Assembly (NCBI GenBank): GCA_964531455.1
Contig: CAZHFZ010000001.1
Span: forward strand, 1 to 64,000
DNA length: 64,000 nt
Direction: 5' to 3'
DNA from: Ga0077527 sp964531455
GTDB lineage: Bacteria; Pseudomonadota; Gammaproteobacteria; Burkholderiales; SG8-41
The position numbers and the translations under genes were made by a program. Below are positions 1 to 8,110 of the stretch, in pieces (positions within the stretch are counted from its first letter, which is position 1; each line of letters starts with the position of its first letter). The notes under the pieces were generated by a model. That model saw only the letters and a list, made by a program, of their open reading frames with translations. It made no database searches and was not told the DNA's origin.

Positions 1-1
1 G

Positions 2-1261
2 GCGGTCGTGATCGGCGGCGGACCCGCCGGCCTGATGGCTGCGGAGATCCTGCTGGCCGGGGGCATTACGGTCGATCTCTATGATGCGATGCCTTCGGTC
101 GGCCGCAAGTTCCTGCTGGCCGGCAAAGGCGGTTTGAACATCACGCACGCCGAGCCTCAGGATAAATTCCTGGCCCGATACGGCGCACGCGACCGAATGC
201 TTGAACCGATGCTGAATACCTTCGGCGCGACGCAGTTACGCGACTGGGTACACGGCCTCGGTGTTGAAACCTTTATCGGCACCTCGCAACGCGTGTTCCC
301 CAAAGAAATGAAAGCTGCACCTCTGCTGCGCGCGTGGCTGCACCGCCTGCGCACGAACGGACTGCGCGTACATGCCCGACATCGCTGGACGGGATGGAAC
401 GCGGACGGTGCACTGCTGTTTTCAACGCCGGAGGGCGAGACCGCAGTCACTGCAAGCTGTACCGTACTCGCACTGGGCGGTGCCAGCTGGGCGCGGCTGG
501 GATCCGACGGCGCCTGGGTTCCAATGCTTGAAGAGCGCGGCATCGCCATTGCCCCATTGCGCCCTGCAAACTGCGGGTTTGAATTTGCGTGGAGCAATCA
601 TCTGCGTGAACGTTACGCCGGACAACCGGTAAAAGCCATGGTCGCGTCCGTGACCGATGCGAATGGCGTGAATCATCATCGCAACGGCGAATTCGTAATT
701 AGCGATTATGGCGTCGAAGGCAGCCTGATCTATGCCTTGTCGGCCCCGCTGCGTGAAACCATCGCAGCAAAGGGGCATGCGACGCTGTATCTCGATCTGC
801 TTCCCGACCATGATGCCGCACGCGTCATGACTGAAGTGTCGCATCCGCGCGGCTCGCGTTCACTGACGACCCATCTGCAAAGCCGCCTAGGCCTGAAAGG
901 CGTCAAAGCCGGATTGCTGCGCGAAGCCCTGAGTGCCGCAGCCATGCACGATCCGCAACAACTTGCCGCAACCATCAAGGCGCTGCCACTGAAGCTGACC
1001 GCAGCAAGACCGATTGATGAGGCCATCAGCAGCGCCGGCGGCGTGCCCTTCGAAGCGCTGGATGATGGTTTGATGCTGCAAGCCATGCCCGGCGTGTTCT
1101 GCGCCGGGGAAATGCTCGACTGGGAAGCGCCGACCGGGGGTTATCTGCTGACCGCCTGTTTTGCCACGGGCCGGTTAGCCGGGACCGGGGCTCTATCTTT
1201 TTTAAGTTCTCAAGAACACGCACCAATTAAACGTGGTCGGCTCAACTTCGAACGAAATTGA
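2..1261 (+). CDS. TIGR03862/BaiN-like FAD-dependent flavoprotein, 5' partial
   Basis: The frame opens directly into a Rossmann dinucleotide-binding motif (A-V-V-I-GGGPAG) at the window edge, so the true start lies a few codons upstream. The motifs GRKFLLAGKGGLN, QRVFPKEMKAAPLLRAW and the C-terminal PTGGYLLTACFATGR segment are typical of the HI0933/TIGR03862 group of NAD(P)/FAD oxidoreductases. Members are soluble flavoproteins; their substrates are mostly uncharacterised, so no reaction is assigned. It converges on the regulator that ends at 1283. Family assignment is confident, function is not. Confidence 0.85.
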   Translation, partial: AVVIGGGPAGLMAAEILLAGGITVDLYDAMPSVGRKFLLAGKGGLNITHAEPQDKFLARYGARDRMLEPMLNTFGATQLRDWVHGLGVETFIGTSQRVFPKEMKAAPLLRAWLHRLRTNGLRVHARHRWTGWNADGALLFSTPEGETAVTASCTVLALGGASWARLGSDGAWVPMLEERGIAIAPLRPANCGFEFAWSNHLRERYAGQPVKAMVASVTDANGVNHHRNGEFVISDYGVEGSLIYALSAPLRETIAAKGHATLYLDLLPDHDAARVMTEVSHPRGSRSLTTHLQSRLGLKGVKAGLLREALSAAAMHDPQQLAATIKALPLKLTAARPIDEAISSAGGVPFEALDDGLMLQAMPGVFCAGEMLDWEAPTGGYLLTACFATGRLAGTGALSFLSSQEHAPIKRGRLNFERN

Positions 1262-1282
1262 ATAGCGGCGGATAATCGAGAT

Positions 1283-1744
1283 TCAGTCCCACAGTTTTTT
1301 CGGGTTTTCCAGAAGCAGTTGCTTCACCAGACTTTTGCGCTGGCGCTTGGCTTCCTGCTCGGACATTGCCTGGTCTTCGAGCTTCATGGTGTGCGCGACC
1401 GGAGTGAGCAGTGCATCCGCCAACTTCTTCGCGCGATCACGTTGCATCTGTTCAAGGGGCTTTACCGGCACCAGGGCATAAACCAGCCGGCACTCCAACG
1501 CTTCGGCCACCTTGTTCAGGCTTTCCAAGGTGATCTTGCCGGCGGCTTCGCTGCGCTCATAAGCCTCAACACTCTGGCGGATCACGCCCAGCTTTGCCGC
1601 AAGTTGCGTCGCGGACATGCCCAGACCTTCACGAACCGCGCGTATCCAGCCACCGCGCGGCGCAGCGGCCTGCGGCAAGGCACGGAATGGCCCCAGCAGA
1701 GTATCAATCTGGGCGCGTTTCAGTTGTTTCAAGGGGGTGTTCAT
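1283..1744 (-). CDS. XRE-family regulator, 'mobile mystery protein A' type (orphan)
   Basis: This 153-residue protein matches the mobile mystery protein A family (TIGR02612) by recognition. It has an N-terminal KQLKRAQ segment, then GGWIRAVREGLGMSATQLA and a helix-turn-helix at about residues 43-62, then EALECRLVYALVP and a basic C-terminus. In that family the gene is normally the upstream partner of mobile mystery protein B, a Fic/Doc-domain protein. Here the downstream neighbour is the convergent flavoprotein, so no partner follows. Four 16-bp palindromes lie just upstream and suggest autoregulation. Autoregulation is inferred. Confidence 0.8.
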   Translation of the reverse strand: MNTPLKQLKRAQIDTLLGPFRALPQAAAPRGGWIRAVREGLGMSATQLAAKLGVIRQSVEAYERSEAAGKITLESLNKVAEALECRLVYALVPVKPLEQMQRDRAKKLADALLTPVAHTMKLEDQAMSEQEAKRQRKSLVKQLLLENPKKLWD

Positions 1745-1754
1745 GGTTTCTCCG

Positions 1755-1865
1755 GCTGGATATATCCAGCATTAATAAGTTATTTTGCTGGTTATAACCA
1801 GCTTATTCAAGATATATGCTGGTTATAAACAGCATTTTTAGCTTGTAAAGCTGGCTATGACCAGC
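1755..1865. promoter_or_regulatory. Array of four 16-bp GCTGG-N6-CCAGC palindromes, probable operators
   Basis: Four related palindromes lie upstream of the XRE gene. GCTGGATATATCCAGC (1755-1770) and GCTGGTTATAACCAGC (1787-1802) are perfect. GCTGGTTATAAACAGC (1818-1833) and GCTGGCTATGACCAGC (1850-1865) are imperfect. Starts are 32, 31 and 32 bp apart, about three helical turns, so bound dimers would lie on one face of the DNA. The first copy begins 11 bp upstream of the start codon and would overlap the leader or promoter of the minus-strand gene. Binding by the neighbouring regulator is inferred. Confidence 0.75.
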
Positions 1866-2066
1866 TTTACAATGAGAAAAACAATAAAATATTGTTTTAA
1901 AACAAATAGTTATGATTAATCGGTGCCTCGGCGCTCGATTTCTCGAACAGTTGCCCCAAACTCGCAAACTAGATCCCCCGAATCTCCCCGCAGATTGCAT
2001 CGCCGGCACGACGAGCTTGGGGCAGTGTCGGCTTCGTTCAATCACGAGTTGCTCATTCCGTTGCAG
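1866..2066. other. Gene-free stretch upstream of the operator array
   Basis: No supported gene was found here; open frames are short and cross the boundary of the deaminase. The left part is much more AT-rich than its surroundings and holds a perfect inverted repeat at 1878-1898, with arms AAAACAATA and TATTGTTTT around 3 bp. It may contain the promoter for the XRE gene. The right part, from about 1920, has normal composition and no recognisable signal. Confidence 0.5.
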
Positions 2067-2504
2067 CTAGACGCCGATATCCTCGTTCCAGAGATCGGGC
2101 TTGGCGGCAATAAATTCGCGCATCAACGCAATGCAGGTTTCATCCTGCAGCACTTCGACGGTAACGCCGCGTGCGCGCAAAAGCGCTTCTTCACCCATGA
2201 ACGTCCGGTTTTCGCCAACCACGATGCGCGGAATACCATAAAGCAGGATGGCACCGCTGCACATCGCGCAGGGTGACAGCGTAGTGTAGAGCACGGATTC
2301 GCGATAAACGCTGACGGGCTGCCGGCCGGCATTTTCAAACGCGTCCATCTCGCCGTGAAGAATTGCACTGCCCTGTTGCACCCGCCGGTTGTGACCGCGG
2401 CCGATGATGCGGCCCCGGTGCACGATCACTGAGCCGATGGGAATGCCGCCTTCAGCCAATCCGCGCTGCGCCTCAGCGATCGCTGCCTGCAGGTATGGGT
2501 CCAC
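2067..2504 (-). CDS. Cytosine deaminase-like nucleoside deaminase (yeast Fcy1 type)
   Basis: This is a 145-residue member of the CDA/TadA-fold zinc deaminases. The zinc site is H50-G-E52 and P78-C-A-M-C82: His50, Cys79 and Cys82 are the ligands and Glu52 the proton shuttle. The LYGIPRIVVGEN stretch after the zinc site and the PDLWNEDIG C-terminus resemble yeast cytosine deaminase Fcy1 much more than TadA or GuaD. That suggests cytosine to uracil plus ammonia. Bacteria more often use the unrelated amidohydrolase CodA. The start codon is GTG. It lies 39 bp downstream of dapE and may be co-transcribed. Substrate is inferred from similarity only. Confidence 0.75.
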   Translation of the reverse strand: MDPYLQAAIAEAQRGLAEGGIPIGSVIVHRGRIIGRGHNRRVQQGSAILHGEMDAFENAGRQPVSVYRESVLYTTLSPCAMCSGAILLYGIPRIVVGENRTFMGEEALLRARGVTVEVLQDETCIALMREFIAAKPDLWNEDIGV

Positions 2505-2543
2505 GGGATTTTTCGCGCAGGGCTGGCGTTGATCAGCCGCCGC

Positions 2544-3692
2544 TTATGACTTCCCGCCCAGCAGAATGTCCAGGATGCGCCGGTAGATTTTCTGCAGCGG
2601 CTCGACTTCGACCACCGGCAGGCATTCGTTGACCTTGTGGATGGTCGCATTGGTCGGACCGAATTCGATGACCTGCGGACAGATGTCAGCGATGAAACGG
2701 CCATCTGAAGTTCCGCCTGTGGTCGACAATTCAGTATCGACCCCGGTGACTTCCTTGATCGCTTTGGTCACCACATCGACCAGATCGCCACGCGCCGTCA
2801 GGAAGGGCCGGCCATCCTGCCGCCATACGAGGTCGTATTTGAGATCATGCTTGTCGAGAATGCCGTGCACCTGCGTCTGCAGCGATTCAACCGTGCTTGC
2901 GGTGGAGAAACGGAAATTGAACTGCACGCGAGCGCTGCCGGGAATCACATTGTTGGCGCCGGTGCCAGCGGTGAAATTCGAGATCTGCCAGGTCGTCGGC
3001 GGGAAATACTCATTGCCGCGATCCCACTCGGTGCTGGCGAGTTCGGCAATCGCCGGGGCAACTTCATGAATCGGGTTGCGCGCCATATGCGGATAGGCGA
3101 CATGTCCTTGTATGCCATTGACGGTGAGGATGCCGGTGAGCGAACCGCGGCGGCCGTTTTTGATCATGTCGCCGAGTTGTTTGACCGACGTCGGTTCACC
3201 GACGATGCAGTAATCAAGCTTCTCGCCCCGCTTCGCCAGCGCCTCCACCACTTTCACGGTTCCGTCGGTGGCCGGGCCTTCTTCGTCGGATGTGAACATG
3301 ACGGCCAGCGAGCCTGGATGGTCGGGATTGGCTTTGACGAAATCGCGGATTGCCACCACAAACGCGGCAATCGACGTTTTCATGTCGGACGCGCCGCGAC
3401 CGTAAAGGATGCCGTCCTTGATGGTCGGGGTGAACGGGTCGATACCCCAGTTCTCGACGGGCCCGGTGGGCACCACATCGGTATGTCCGGCAAAACAGAT
3501 CAGCGGTGCTGCGCGGCCGCGGCGGGCCCACAGGTTGGTGGTGCCGTTGCTGGCGATGATTTCACATTCGAAACCCAGCGGCTTCAATTCGGCAATGACC
3601 AGATCAAGGCAGCCGGCATCTTCCGGTGATACCGAACGACGCGCGATCAGTTGCTGTGTGAGTTCAAGGGTATTGATGTCGCTGCTTTCCAT
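2544..3692 (-). CDS. dapE: Succinyl-diaminopimelate desuccinylase
   Basis: DapE hydrolyses N-succinyl-LL-2,6-diaminopimelate to LL-diaminopimelate and succinate in cytoplasmic lysine and peptidoglycan-precursor synthesis. It is an M20 metallopeptidase-family enzyme. Visible motifs are the N-terminal LTQQLIARRSVSPEDAGC, the FAGHTDVVPTG metal-binding segment, YGRGASDMK, TSDEEGPA with the catalytic Glu, and NATIHKVNE near the end. The length of 382 residues is normal. I chose ATG 3692 because the upstream in-frame TTG at 3707 has no ribosome site, while GGAAG lies just upstream of the ATG. It is divergent from the 2-hydroxyacid dehydrogenase gene. Confidence 0.95.
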   Translation of the reverse strand: MESSDINTLELTQQLIARRSVSPEDAGCLDLVIAELKPLGFECEIIASNGTTNLWARRGRAAPLICFAGHTDVVPTGPVENWGIDPFTPTIKDGILYGRGASDMKTSIAAFVVAIRDFVKANPDHPGSLAVMFTSDEEGPATDGTVKVVEALAKRGEKLDYCIVGEPTSVKQLGDMIKNGRRGSLTGILTVNGIQGHVAYPHMARNPIHEVAPAIAELASTEWDRGNEYFPPTTWQISNFTAGTGANNVIPGSARVQFNFRFSTASTVESLQTQVHGILDKHDLKYDLVWRQDGRPFLTARGDLVDVVTKAIKEVTGVDTELSTTGGTSDGRFIADICPQVIEFGPTNATIHKVNECLPVVEVEPLQKIYRRILDILLGGKS

Positions 3693-3791
3693 TGAATGGA
3701 CTTCCAAGGCTGATGGGTTTGCTTATGCGTCGCATGTTAGCAAAGTGCAGGTAAAATCTCGCCTCTTCTCCTCGCCCGACTGCGGTTTTCC

Positions 3792-4790
3792 ATGACCACT
3801 TTGCTGGTTTCACATCGCCTGCACGCTGAACGCGGCGCCGATATTGCTGCGCAGGCCAAACACATGGGCATTGCGCTGGAACTGGTCGTGCTGCCGGCCG
3901 ATCCCGAAGCTCGCTTGAGTGATGCCGACTGCGCACGCCTCGATCTGGCATTTTTTTCTGCCGACGTGTTTCCGAAATTCTCGCGCCAGTTTTTCTCAAC
4001 GGTGCGCAAGGCGCCCGGACTGAAATGGCTGCATGTGTTCAACGCCGGCGTCGATCACCCGATTTACACCGAAATGCTGCAGCGGGGCGTGCGGTTGACC
4101 ACCTCCGCCGGCACCACGGCGATTCCGATCGCGCAGACGGCCATCGCCGGCCTGCTGATGCTGGCGCGTAATTTCCCGCGCTGGCTCAATGCACAACGCG
4201 AACGGCGCTGGGATCCGGCACGTCCGCCGCATTTCCCGCGCGACCTGACCGGTCAGACCGTACTGGTGTTCGGACTGGGCAGCATCGGCTCGGAAATCGC
4301 CCGTCTGGCCCGCGCGCTGGGCATGAAAGTCATCGGCATCCGCCGCAGCCCGCAACAGCCCGCTGACCCGGTGGATGAAATGCACCCACCGCAGAAGCTG
4401 CCGGATTTGCTGCCACTCGCCGACTGGCTGGTCATCGCCAGCCCGCTGACCACGGAAACCCGCGGCATGGTCAATGCAGATCTGCTGGCCCGTTTACCGC
4501 CCGGGGCGCATATCATCAACATCGGCCGCGGCGAAATCATCGATGAATCAGCAATGATCGAAGCGCTGCGCAGCGGCCGACTTGGCGGTGCTTATCTCGA
4601 CGTTTTCGAAAAAGAACCGCTGCCGGCAGAATCCCCGCTATGGGATCTGCCCAATGTGATCATTTCACCGCACAATTCGGCTGCGGCATCAGGTAACGAT
4701 GAACGCGTCTATCAGCTGTTCATCGCCAATCTTCGGCGCTGGCATGATAAGCAAGCACTCACAAATGAAGTGCGGGATGCCGCAACATAA
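3792..4790 (+). CDS. D-2-hydroxyacid dehydrogenase
   Basis: This NAD(P)-dependent D-isomer 2-hydroxyacid dehydrogenase has 332 residues. The Rossmann motif is G161-LGSI-G166. The catalytic triad is Arg246 in NIGRG, Glu275 in VFEKEPLP and His294 in ISPHNS. Family members reduce 2-keto acids such as glyoxylate, hydroxypyruvate or phosphonate derivatives; the exact substrate cannot be read here. It heads a plus-strand run with two Bug solute-binding proteins and an enoyl-CoA hydratase, so it may act on an imported carboxylate. Confidence 0.9.
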   Translation: MTTLLVSHRLHAERGADIAAQAKHMGIALELVVLPADPEARLSDADCARLDLAFFSADVFPKFSRQFFSTVRKAPGLKWLHVFNAGVDHPIYTEMLQRGVRLTTSAGTTAIPIAQTAIAGLLMLARNFPRWLNAQRERRWDPARPPHFPRDLTGQTVLVFGLGSIGSEIARLARALGMKVIGIRRSPQQPADPVDEMHPPQKLPDLLPLADWLVIASPLTTETRGMVNADLLARLPPGAHIINIGRGEIIDESAMIEALRSGRLGGAYLDVFEKEPLPAESPLWDLPNVIISPHNSAAASGNDERVYQLFIANLRRWHDKQALTNEVRDAAT

Positions 4791-4808
4791 CGACAACCAG
4801 GAGGAATT

Positions 4809-5777
4809 TTGAATAAATTCAAATACTTAGTATCTCTCGCCGCCTTGGTGCTGGCCGCTCAGCCAGTACTGGCACAGCAAAACTGGCCCCTGCGCCCGGT
4901 CCGCATCATCGTGCCTTACGCCGCAGGCGGTAACACCGATTTCACCGCACGCACCATGGCGGTCAAGCTTTCGGAGATGTGGGGGCAGCAGATCATCGTC
5001 GATAACCGGCCCGGCGGCGCCACCAACATCGGTTCCGAAATCGCCGCCAAGGCAGCACCCGACGGCTATATGTTGTTCATGGGCGGCGCTTCCAATGCGG
5101 TGAACATGACCTTGTACGCCAAGCCGCCTTACGACACGATGCGCGACTTTGCGCCGATCCTGTGGTGTGTGCAGGGGGCCAACCTGTTCGCGGTACATCC
5201 GTCGGTCCCGGCAAAAAACCTGAAGGAACTGATCGCCCTGGCCAAGGCGCGGCCGGGCCAGCTCAACTTCGCGTCGTCGGGCCTCGGCAGTTCCAACCAG
5301 ATGGCTGGTGAACTGCTGAAAGTCACCGCCGGCATCAACATCGTTCACGTGCCGTACAAGGGCAATGCACCGGCCATCGTCGATGGTCTGGCCGGCAATA
5401 TCGAAATCGTCATCAGCGGCGTGCCGGCAATGGTTCCGCACATCCAGTCTGGCCGGCTGCGCGCCATCGGCATCAGCAGTCTTGAGCGTTTCCCGGCGGT
5501 ACCCAACGTACCGACTTTCGACGAGTCCGGTCTGAAGGGCTTCGAATCAAGCACCTGGTTCGGCCTGATGGCGCCGATCAAAACCCCGCGCGAGATCGTG
5601 ATGAAGGTTAATGCCGACGGCAACAAGGTACTCGCCGCAGCGGATATCAAGACCCGCTATATCAGCGAAGGCATCATGCCCAAAGGCGGTTCGACAGAAG
5701 TGTTCGCCCAGTTCATCCGCGACGAGATCGCAAAATACGCCAACGTCATCAAAAAAGCCGGCATTACGCCGCTGTAA
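4809..5777 (+). CDS. Bug/TctC-family tripartite tricarboxylate transporter receptor (1)
   Basis: This is a periplasmic solute-binding protein of the Bug family. A signal peptide of about 22 residues (ending near VLAQQ) is followed by the typical WPLRPVRIIVPYAAGGNTDFTAR and DNRPGGATNIGSE segments, then the FASSGLGSS and HVPYKGNAPA motifs. The start is TTG with a strong GGAGG about 6 bases upstream. Such proteins deliver carboxylates to TctAB or act as orphan sensors; no TctA or TctB gene is present in the window. It lies 18 bp after the dehydrogenase and is probably in the same operon. Confidence 0.9.
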   Translation: MNKFKYLVSLAALVLAAQPVLAQQNWPLRPVRIIVPYAAGGNTDFTARTMAVKLSEMWGQQIIVDNRPGGATNIGSEIAAKAAPDGYMLFMGGASNAVNMTLYAKPPYDTMRDFAPILWCVQGANLFAVHPSVPAKNLKELIALAKARPGQLNFASSGLGSSNQMAGELLKVTAGINIVHVPYKGNAPAIVDGLAGNIEIVISGVPAMVPHIQSGRLRAIGISSLERFPAVPNVPTFDESGLKGFESSTWFGLMAPIKTPREIVMKVNADGNKVLAAADIKTRYISEGIMPKGGSTEVFAQFIRDEIAKYANVIKKAGITPL

Positions 5778-5804
5778 CCCTACTGATTCAAAGGAGTCAT
5801 TCCT

Positions 5805-6785
5805 GTGAAAACCTTTTTCCCGCTGATCCTGGCCGCCGTCGCGGCAATCTCCGCACCTGTGCAAGCCCAACAGGCGTGGTCTCCGTCACGCAATGTTGAA
5901 ATAGTCGTTGGTTCCGCACCCGGCGGCAGCAATGACAAAACCGCGCGTGCTGTCGAAAAAGCCATCGTTGAAGCCAAACTGATTCCGACCTCACTGACTG
6001 TGGTCAACCGCCCGGGCGGCGGCAGCTCGATCGCATTCAATTATGTCAGCCAGAAAAAGGGCGATCCTCACACGCTGCTCATCGGCACCACCGCATTGCT
6101 CACCAATCATATTGTCGGCACCAGCCCGCTGAGCTATCAGGACTTCACGCCGATCGCCTCGCTGTTCAACGACTACGTGGTGTTTGCGGTCAATGCCAAC
6201 TCGCCGATCAAAACGGGCAAGGATCTGATCGCCAAACTGAAAGAGAACCCACAGTCCGTCTCCATTGGATTCGCAACGACGCTCGGCAGCCATAACCATA
6301 TCGCTGCGGGTCTGCTCGCGAAGAGCATCGGAGTGAATGCGCGCAATCTCAAGGCCATCGCCTTCAAAGGTTCCGCCGAAGCGGTAACTCAGGTGCTCGG
6401 CGGCCATATCGACATGGTAACCACGGCGGCAGGTAATGTGGCCACTCATCTCGCCGAAGGCCGGCTGCGCGTGATTGGCGTTTCATCCGCTAAACGTTTT
6501 CCCGGCGCGTTCGCCAGCGTCCCGACTTGGAAGGAACAGGGCGCCGATCTGGTCTACGGCGGCTGGCGTGCAATCATGGGGCCGAAAGATCTGACGCCGG
6601 CCCAGATCGCCTACTGGGAAGGCGTGCTTCGCAAGGTCACATCGACTCCGGAATGGAAAGCCGACCTTGAGAAAAACTATTGGTCGGATGACTTCGTAAC
6701 GAACGCACAATTCTCCAAAGACATCGCCAAGGACTACACGGATATCAAAGCCGTGCTGGTCGACATCGGCCTCGCCAAACAATAA
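5805..6785 (+). CDS. Bug/TctC-family solute-binding protein (2), divergent member
   Basis: A signal peptide of about 21 residues (ending PVQAQ) precedes NVEIVVGSAPGGSNDKTAR, the degenerate form of the Bug ligand-loop signature. The later IAFKGSAEAVTQVLGGHIDMV segment also fits the family. The start is GTG with AAGGAG upstream. It shares little obvious local sequence with the preceding Bug gene apart from family motifs, so it is not a recent tandem copy. Operon position between Bug 1 and the hydratase suggests co-use of one substrate, which is an inference. Confidence 0.85.
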   Translation: MKTFFPLILAAVAAISAPVQAQQAWSPSRNVEIVVGSAPGGSNDKTARAVEKAIVEAKLIPTSLTVVNRPGGGSSIAFNYVSQKKGDPHTLLIGTTALLTNHIVGTSPLSYQDFTPIASLFNDYVVFAVNANSPIKTGKDLIAKLKENPQSVSIGFATTLGSHNHIAAGLLAKSIGVNARNLKAIAFKGSAEAVTQVLGGHIDMVTTAAGNVATHLAEGRLRVIGVSSAKRFPGAFASVPTWKEQGADLVYGGWRAIMGPKDLTPAQIAYWEGVLRKVTSTPEWKADLEKNYWSDDFVTNAQFSKDIAKDYTDIKAVLVDIGLAKQ

Positions 6786-6812
6786 CCGGCAACTTGCCAG
6801 GAGCTACAAGCC

Positions 6813-7589
6813 ATGAGCGCACCCGCCGTCATTACTGAACGCCCTGCCGAGGGCGTCGGCCTGATCCGTATCAACCGCCCGGACGCACGCAATGCGCTGA
6901 ACATGGAAGTGCGGAAACTGATCGGCCAGCACCTGACCGAGATGGCCGATGATGAATCAATACGCTGCATCGTGCTCACCGGCAACGACAAAGCTTTTGC
7001 CGCAGGCGCCGATATCAAGGAAATGGCCAACGCCGGTGCCATCGAGATGCTGCTGCGCGGTACGCAGAAACTGTGGCGCATCATCTACGGCTGCCCGAAA
7101 CCGGTGATCGCTGCAGTCAGCGGCTTCGCGCTGGGCGGCGGCTGCGAACTGGCGATGACCTGCGACATCATCATTGCCGGTGAATCAGCCAAGTTCGGCC
7201 AGCCCGAAGTGAAAATCGGCATCATCCCCGGCGGCGGCGGCACGCAGCGTTTCCCGCGTACCGTCGGTAAATACAAGGGCATGCGTTATGTGCTGACCGG
7301 CGACATCTTCGGCGCAAAGGATGCGCTGGACATGAACCTGATCAGCGAAATCGTACCCGATGCCGAGGTCGAAAAACGTGCTGTCGCCATGGCCGCGCAA
7401 ATCGCCGAGCTGCCACCGATCGCCATCCAGCAGGCCAAGGAAGCGATCATCCGCGGCGCGGATGCCTCACTGGAAACCGGGCTGACGCTGGAAACGCGTA
7501 CGCTGCAAATGCTGTTTGCGTCGCAGGACCAGAAGGAAGGCATGGCGGCGTTTATTGAAAAACGCAAACCCAAGTTCACCGGGCGCTGA
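6813..7589 (+). CDS. Enoyl-CoA hydratase/isomerase (crotonase family)
   Basis: This 258-residue crotonase-fold protein contains the CoA-binding AAGADIKEM segment, the oxyanion-hole ALGGGCELAM motif and GQPEVKIGIIPGGGGTQR. Both glutamates of a true hydratase are present, Glu112 and Glu132, so hydration of trans-2-enoyl-CoA is plausible. It starts after GGAG and follows Bug 2 by 27 bp. In this context it likely serves degradation of a CoA-activated acid; substrate unknown. Confidence 0.9.
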   Translation: MSAPAVITERPAEGVGLIRINRPDARNALNMEVRKLIGQHLTEMADDESIRCIVLTGNDKAFAAGADIKEMANAGAIEMLLRGTQKLWRIIYGCPKPVIAAVSGFALGGGCELAMTCDIIIAGESAKFGQPEVKIGIIPGGGGTQRFPRTVGKYKGMRYVLTGDIFGAKDALDMNLISEIVPDAEVEKRAVAMAAQIAELPPIAIQQAKEAIIRGADASLETGLTLETRTLQMLFASQDQKEGMAAFIEKRKPKFTGR

Positions 7590-8109
7590 CCCGGCTGCAG
7601 CGCCGGTACCGCGGCAGATTCCGCTGGTGCTGGCCTTGTTATTTGGTGGCGTCTTCAGCGCGGCGGGCCTGCTGGTCTATGCCCTGTTGCTCGGCCACAT
7701 CCCCACGCAAGCCGGTGCAATGCAAGCGCCGCCGGCGATAGTCTGGCTGGTCGGTACCGTTTTCTTTACGGCCGGACTGGGGATGATGTCCTTTCGCCTC
7801 ATGCCGAAATTCGCAGGCTTCTGTGCCCTGATTGCGTTGTGCGCATTCGTGGCCACCTTTAACTGGATCGCATTTGGCCCGGGCGAACGCAACTTCACCA
7901 AAAGCACATCCCTGTCCGGATCGGGTATTTCATCGAGCAAAAAGCAAGCTGCATCCGAAACCGAAGGCCGCCTCGTATTCGGAATTTTTGCCGGCGCCAT
8001 GGATGCGCTGATCCTGTTCGGCCTCTATAAGGCGTTGCGGCATCGTTCCGGTAATCAACGCAATCCATCACCGGGCGGCAAAGCGCCCGCAACCCATCGC
8101 AAGGCCTGA
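7555..8109 (+). CDS. Hypothetical membrane protein, uncertain start
   Basis: I do not recognise this protein. It has three clear hydrophobic segments in its first half (IPLVLALLFGGVFSAAGLLV, AIVWLVGTVFFTAGLGMMSF, FAGFCALIALCAFVATFNWI), then a polar loop with FGPGERNF, a fourth hydrophobic stretch near the end and a basic tail. The reading frame overlaps the end of the hydratase gene. No start has a good ribosome site: TTG 7555 is used here, and GTG 7627, inside the first hydrophobic segment, is the alternative. Translational coupling to the hydratase is possible. Coding status is supported by the sustained membrane pattern. Confidence 0.45.
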   Translation: MKNANPSSPGADPAAAPVPRQIPLVLALLFGGVFSAAGLLVYALLLGHIPTQAGAMQAPPAIVWLVGTVFFTAGLGMMSFRLMPKFAGFCALIALCAFVATFNWIAFGPGERNFTKSTSLSGSGISSSKKQAASETEGRLVFGIFAGAMDALILFGLYKALRHRSGNQRNPSPGGKAPATHRKA

Positions 8110-8110
8110 T

